From NCBI GenBank assembly GCA_015680685.1, contig MNCI01015593.1:33550-91114 (forward strand): 57,565 nt of DNA. Direction: 5' to 3'. The notes below the pieces were generated by a model. The model was not told the DNA's origin and did not search any database. It worked only from the letters and a program-made list of their open reading frames with translations. The translations under genes and the position numbers were made by a program. The DNA comes from Gnetum montanum (lineage: Eukaryota; Streptophyta; Gnetopsida; Gnetales; Gnetaceae). Position 1 is the stretch's first letter, and every line of letters starts with the position of its first letter. Positions 55,043-57,565 of this stretch are shown piece by piece.

Positions 55043-55917
55043 TGATGAGTTGCATGGTTTGGCTATGTCGATGGGATGCCATTGATGGGATCTCATCGAC
55101 ATGATCTCGTCGATGCAACTTTTGAGCCATTGATGTGTACCCATCGATAGGGCATCCTATTTCACCTATAAATGTGTACCTTCTATTGCATTTATGGCAT
55201 CATATTTTATAGTTGTAGTGAAGCTCTAGCATTTTTCCACTTGAAAGTTGGAATATTTTCTAAGTGCTTGTAGTAGGAGTCAAAGAGTGTATGGATATTT
55301 ATTCGAGCACTATTGTACTTAAGCGCTTCATTGTGTGTAGCAATAAAGACAAGCTTTCTGATAAAACCTTGCAACACTTGGACTAGATTAATTATTTCTT
55401 TGAGCATTTAATATTTTAAGCAATTTCCTTTAATTTTTTAAGTAATCAAGTAATTAATTAAGCTAGATCAAATAGTGATTAATTAAAATACATAATTATG
55501 ACCACTTTAAGCATATTTGTAATGCTTGGTAATCCTAGTAATGCTTAACGTTTAATAACTTAGTAGTGTTATATGTGTTCAAGATGTGTATCACAAGTGG
55601 GAACAAATGCTTATGTTAAGATTAGTTAAGTTTTGGCTAGTTATATCAATTTAGTAATTAATTACCTTATTCTTTATTATTTATTCTTAGGCAGCTTAGA
55701 ACATAAAAAGATAAAAATGATAAAAATCATATGACTGAGTTATACTTAATCATACCCTTGTACTCATAAGTGTAACTAGAAAGACAACCATTGCAACAAC
55801 TGATTCACCTCTTAGACTAGTGTATGTTAAAACCTAGAAGTCCTTGGAAGTTGACTAGATCATGAGTAACACTTGTGATTTTTATAGTTGGATGTAGGCT
55901 CTACTCATTGCTCATTA
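55043..55917 (+). mobile_element. C2 element: 3' LTR
   Basis: 875 bp, aligned with the 5' LTR throughout. U3 words are at 55065-55155 (GTCGATGGGATGCCATTGATG, split as CATTGATGGG, CATCGACATG, CGTCGATGC), with the TATAAAT box at 55167-55173. The end is CTCATTA rather than CTCATCA, a C-to-T change. Confidence 0.85.
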
Positions 55918-57565
55918 GTTTTGAAGCACATTAACTAGGTTTCTAGGCCCCTAGAGCCATGAATCATGATTCTACAAGTTTTTGGATGATTTTGGACATA
56001 TTTGAAGACTTTTTAAGGGCATCCAAAGTCTTCACCTCTATTTTCATGCTAGGGAAGTGTCTCTAGCATTGAAGATAGGGGAGCATGAGTTTCAAAGAAA
56101 AAAGTAAGTTCAAATGAGCAAAATCTTAAGGCTATGAGGTCCTGGGCTTGTTCAGCATAGATCTCTAGCTTCCAAGAGTGTTAACTTGTTATCAAAAGTG
56201 GAAAAGTATCTTTTCCCCTTATTTCATGTTGCCTAATTTGGAAGGGACCTTCTCCAATGTGGATGAAGCAAGAGTTCTAGATCTAGGCCAATTTGGATCA
56301 TAATCGACCATGCATGTTAGCCTTTGGAGTTGCCAGGGCTTAGGGCTAGGTTTTGATGTCAAAATTTGGCAATTTTAATTACTCCAAAGTGTTTTTTATG
56401 GTTCCTCCTCTTTTTCATGCTAAGGTTAGGGATATTAGCATGGAATATTGGGGGAACCACTTTTTGACCATTCAAGATTAGTTTTCTGATATTTGAAGGC
56501 TCTAGTGATTGCTACTAAGGTTCTTGAGTGCGTACAAAGCCATTTGATGTTGTTCTAAGGTGTTTATGAGTTACAAATGAGTTCCCCATTAGTTTCCATG
56601 TTGTTCAATATGGAGGGGAAGATCTATAGTGTGGAAGAACCATAAATCTCACATATAAACTAGTTTTATCCTTAATCAACTATGCATGTGTACTTCCAAG
56701 GTTGCTGGGATTAAGGACTAGGGTTTGGGGTTGAAATTGGTTAGTTTGGAGGTTTTCTAGATGGTCTTTGAGCTTTCCCCTATTTTCAATGTTGGGGATA
56801 GTATGCTCAACGTGGAAGACTAGGGGGAGTAGCTTTTTGATCATTTTATATCATTTTTGGCCATGCATGTATGTCTACAAAGTGACTAGTGTCAATTGTA
56901 AATGCCTGGTGTCAAACTTAGTCATTTTGAAAGTTGGTGAGTGGTTTTTTGTGTTTTCCCCATTATTCCACATTATTGTTTCCATGCCTAGTGTGGAAGA
57001 TTAGGAGGAAAGTATTTTTGTTAATTTTTTCCTATTTTTCCCATACATGTACCTCCATAGGATTGCCAAAGTTGATTATTAATGCCTAGTGTAGAAATTT
57101 GGTAATTTTGAGGGTTGTGAATGGGGTTTTAGGCTTTTCCCCTTTCATCCACACTAGGGGCTAGGATATTCAGCATGGATGGGATCATTTTTAGTGTGGA
57201 GAACCAATTGAAAGAAATTTTTGGTTATTTTAGGTGACTTTCGAAAGTCTAGTGGCTTATGGAAGGATTGGATTACTTTTGGAAGTTATATTACATGCAA
57301 ACTTCCATAGTTTTGGCTTCTCCCCTTCCATCCATCCTAGGGGTGGAATTCCTAGCATGGAAGAGGTCTCCCCTAGTGTAGAAGAACCAAAAAAGTCAAA
57401 TTTAAACCAATTTGATAGCTAATTGACCATGCATCTTAGTCTTTGAGATTATTGGTGTCAATGCTCAATACTCTGTGCTAAGATCTAGTAGTTTTGAGGT
57501 TCCTAGATGTCTCATGCAATCTCCCCTCACTTCTTCCATGTTAGGCATGATGGCCCTAGCATGTA
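55918..57565 (+). repeat. ~185-bp tandem repeat array, continues past the window end
   Basis: About nine diverged units, marked by CATG-CTAGGG-like cores near 56042, 56222, 56432, 56596, 56781, 56963, 57145, 57327 and 57530 (spacing roughly 165-210 bp). Typical unit words are TTTCC(A)TGCTAGG, AG(C/T)(A/G)TGGAAGA, GGGGGA and CCATGCATGT. Short open frames in it are not coding-like. Confidence 0.7.

Noticed and set aside
1-57565. tRNA, rRNA or other structured RNA genes
   Set aside because: I saw no cloverleaf or rRNA-like segment by eye. A covariance-model scan would be needed to exclude small ones.

Overview
The window reads as intergenic DNA of a large, repeat-rich seed-plant nuclear genome. 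A gymnosperm would fit the nested, old, AT-rich, heavily decayed LTR elements, but nothing here fixes the species. The evidence for a plant is the Athila- and Tat-type Ty3/gypsy retrotransposons, several with a second plant-type RNase H domain, plus fragments of two plant gene families: a DDX42/RH24-type DEAD-box helicase and a 3-ketoacyl-CoA synthase. I found no intact host gene, rRNA, tRNA or CRISPR array. Nearly every coding region is broken by stops, most of them at positions where a G:C to A:T change of Gln, Arg or Trp codons would explain them. Two ambiguous bases (n near 21839 and 34563) suggest a draft assembly.

Layout. 1-1480: LTR of family A (minus). 1500-2485: DEAD-box helicase first-exon fragment (plus). 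2690-7640: 3' half of Tat-type element B1 (plus): second RNase H, integrase, short repeats, polypurine tract, very long LTR. 8300-12776: gag-only Athila-like derivative C1 (minus). 12958-15760: small non-autonomous LTR element D, its 3' LTR cut by Athila-like copy C3 (15761-17843), which is itself cut by a second family-A LTR (17844-19450). 19500-21700: host-like sequence. 21850-27395: family-A gag-pol (minus) with the second RNase H placed between protease and reverse transcriptase. 27396-30340: mosaic of LTR fragments (A, C, B, then a third A copy). 30540-32200: KCS fragment and an unidentified decayed coding stretch (minus). 32340-37850: B2 (minus), with gag and protease but no reverse transcriptase, RNase H or integrase. 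37860-39388: C4 gag start, primer binding site and LTR (minus). 39395-42030: Tat-type pol fragment E (minus). 42687-55917: C2, a complete 13.2-kb Athila-like element (plus) with both LTRs, a near-perfect target-site duplication and a long extra ORF. 55918-57565: a roughly 185-bp tandem array that also occurs left of C2.

How the parts relate. The families share a design: an LTR whose U3 carries an array of short, often palindromic, family-specific words upstream of a TATAAATA box. C1, C3, C4 and C2 form one family, with the same TGATGA... LTR start and a primer binding site that looks like a decayed tRNA-Asp site. B1, B2 and E look like one Tat lineage. C1 (gag only), B2 (gag-protease) and D (one acidic ORF) look non-autonomous and could have depended on proteins of complete relatives such as C2.

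The most interesting items are the unusual RNase H position in element A, the roughly 900-codon extra ORF of C2 with its own LTR-like promoter, the word arrays in every U3, the dispersed AGTTTAA-GTCAT motif of the B/E lineage, and host-like sequence beside all three family-A LTRs.
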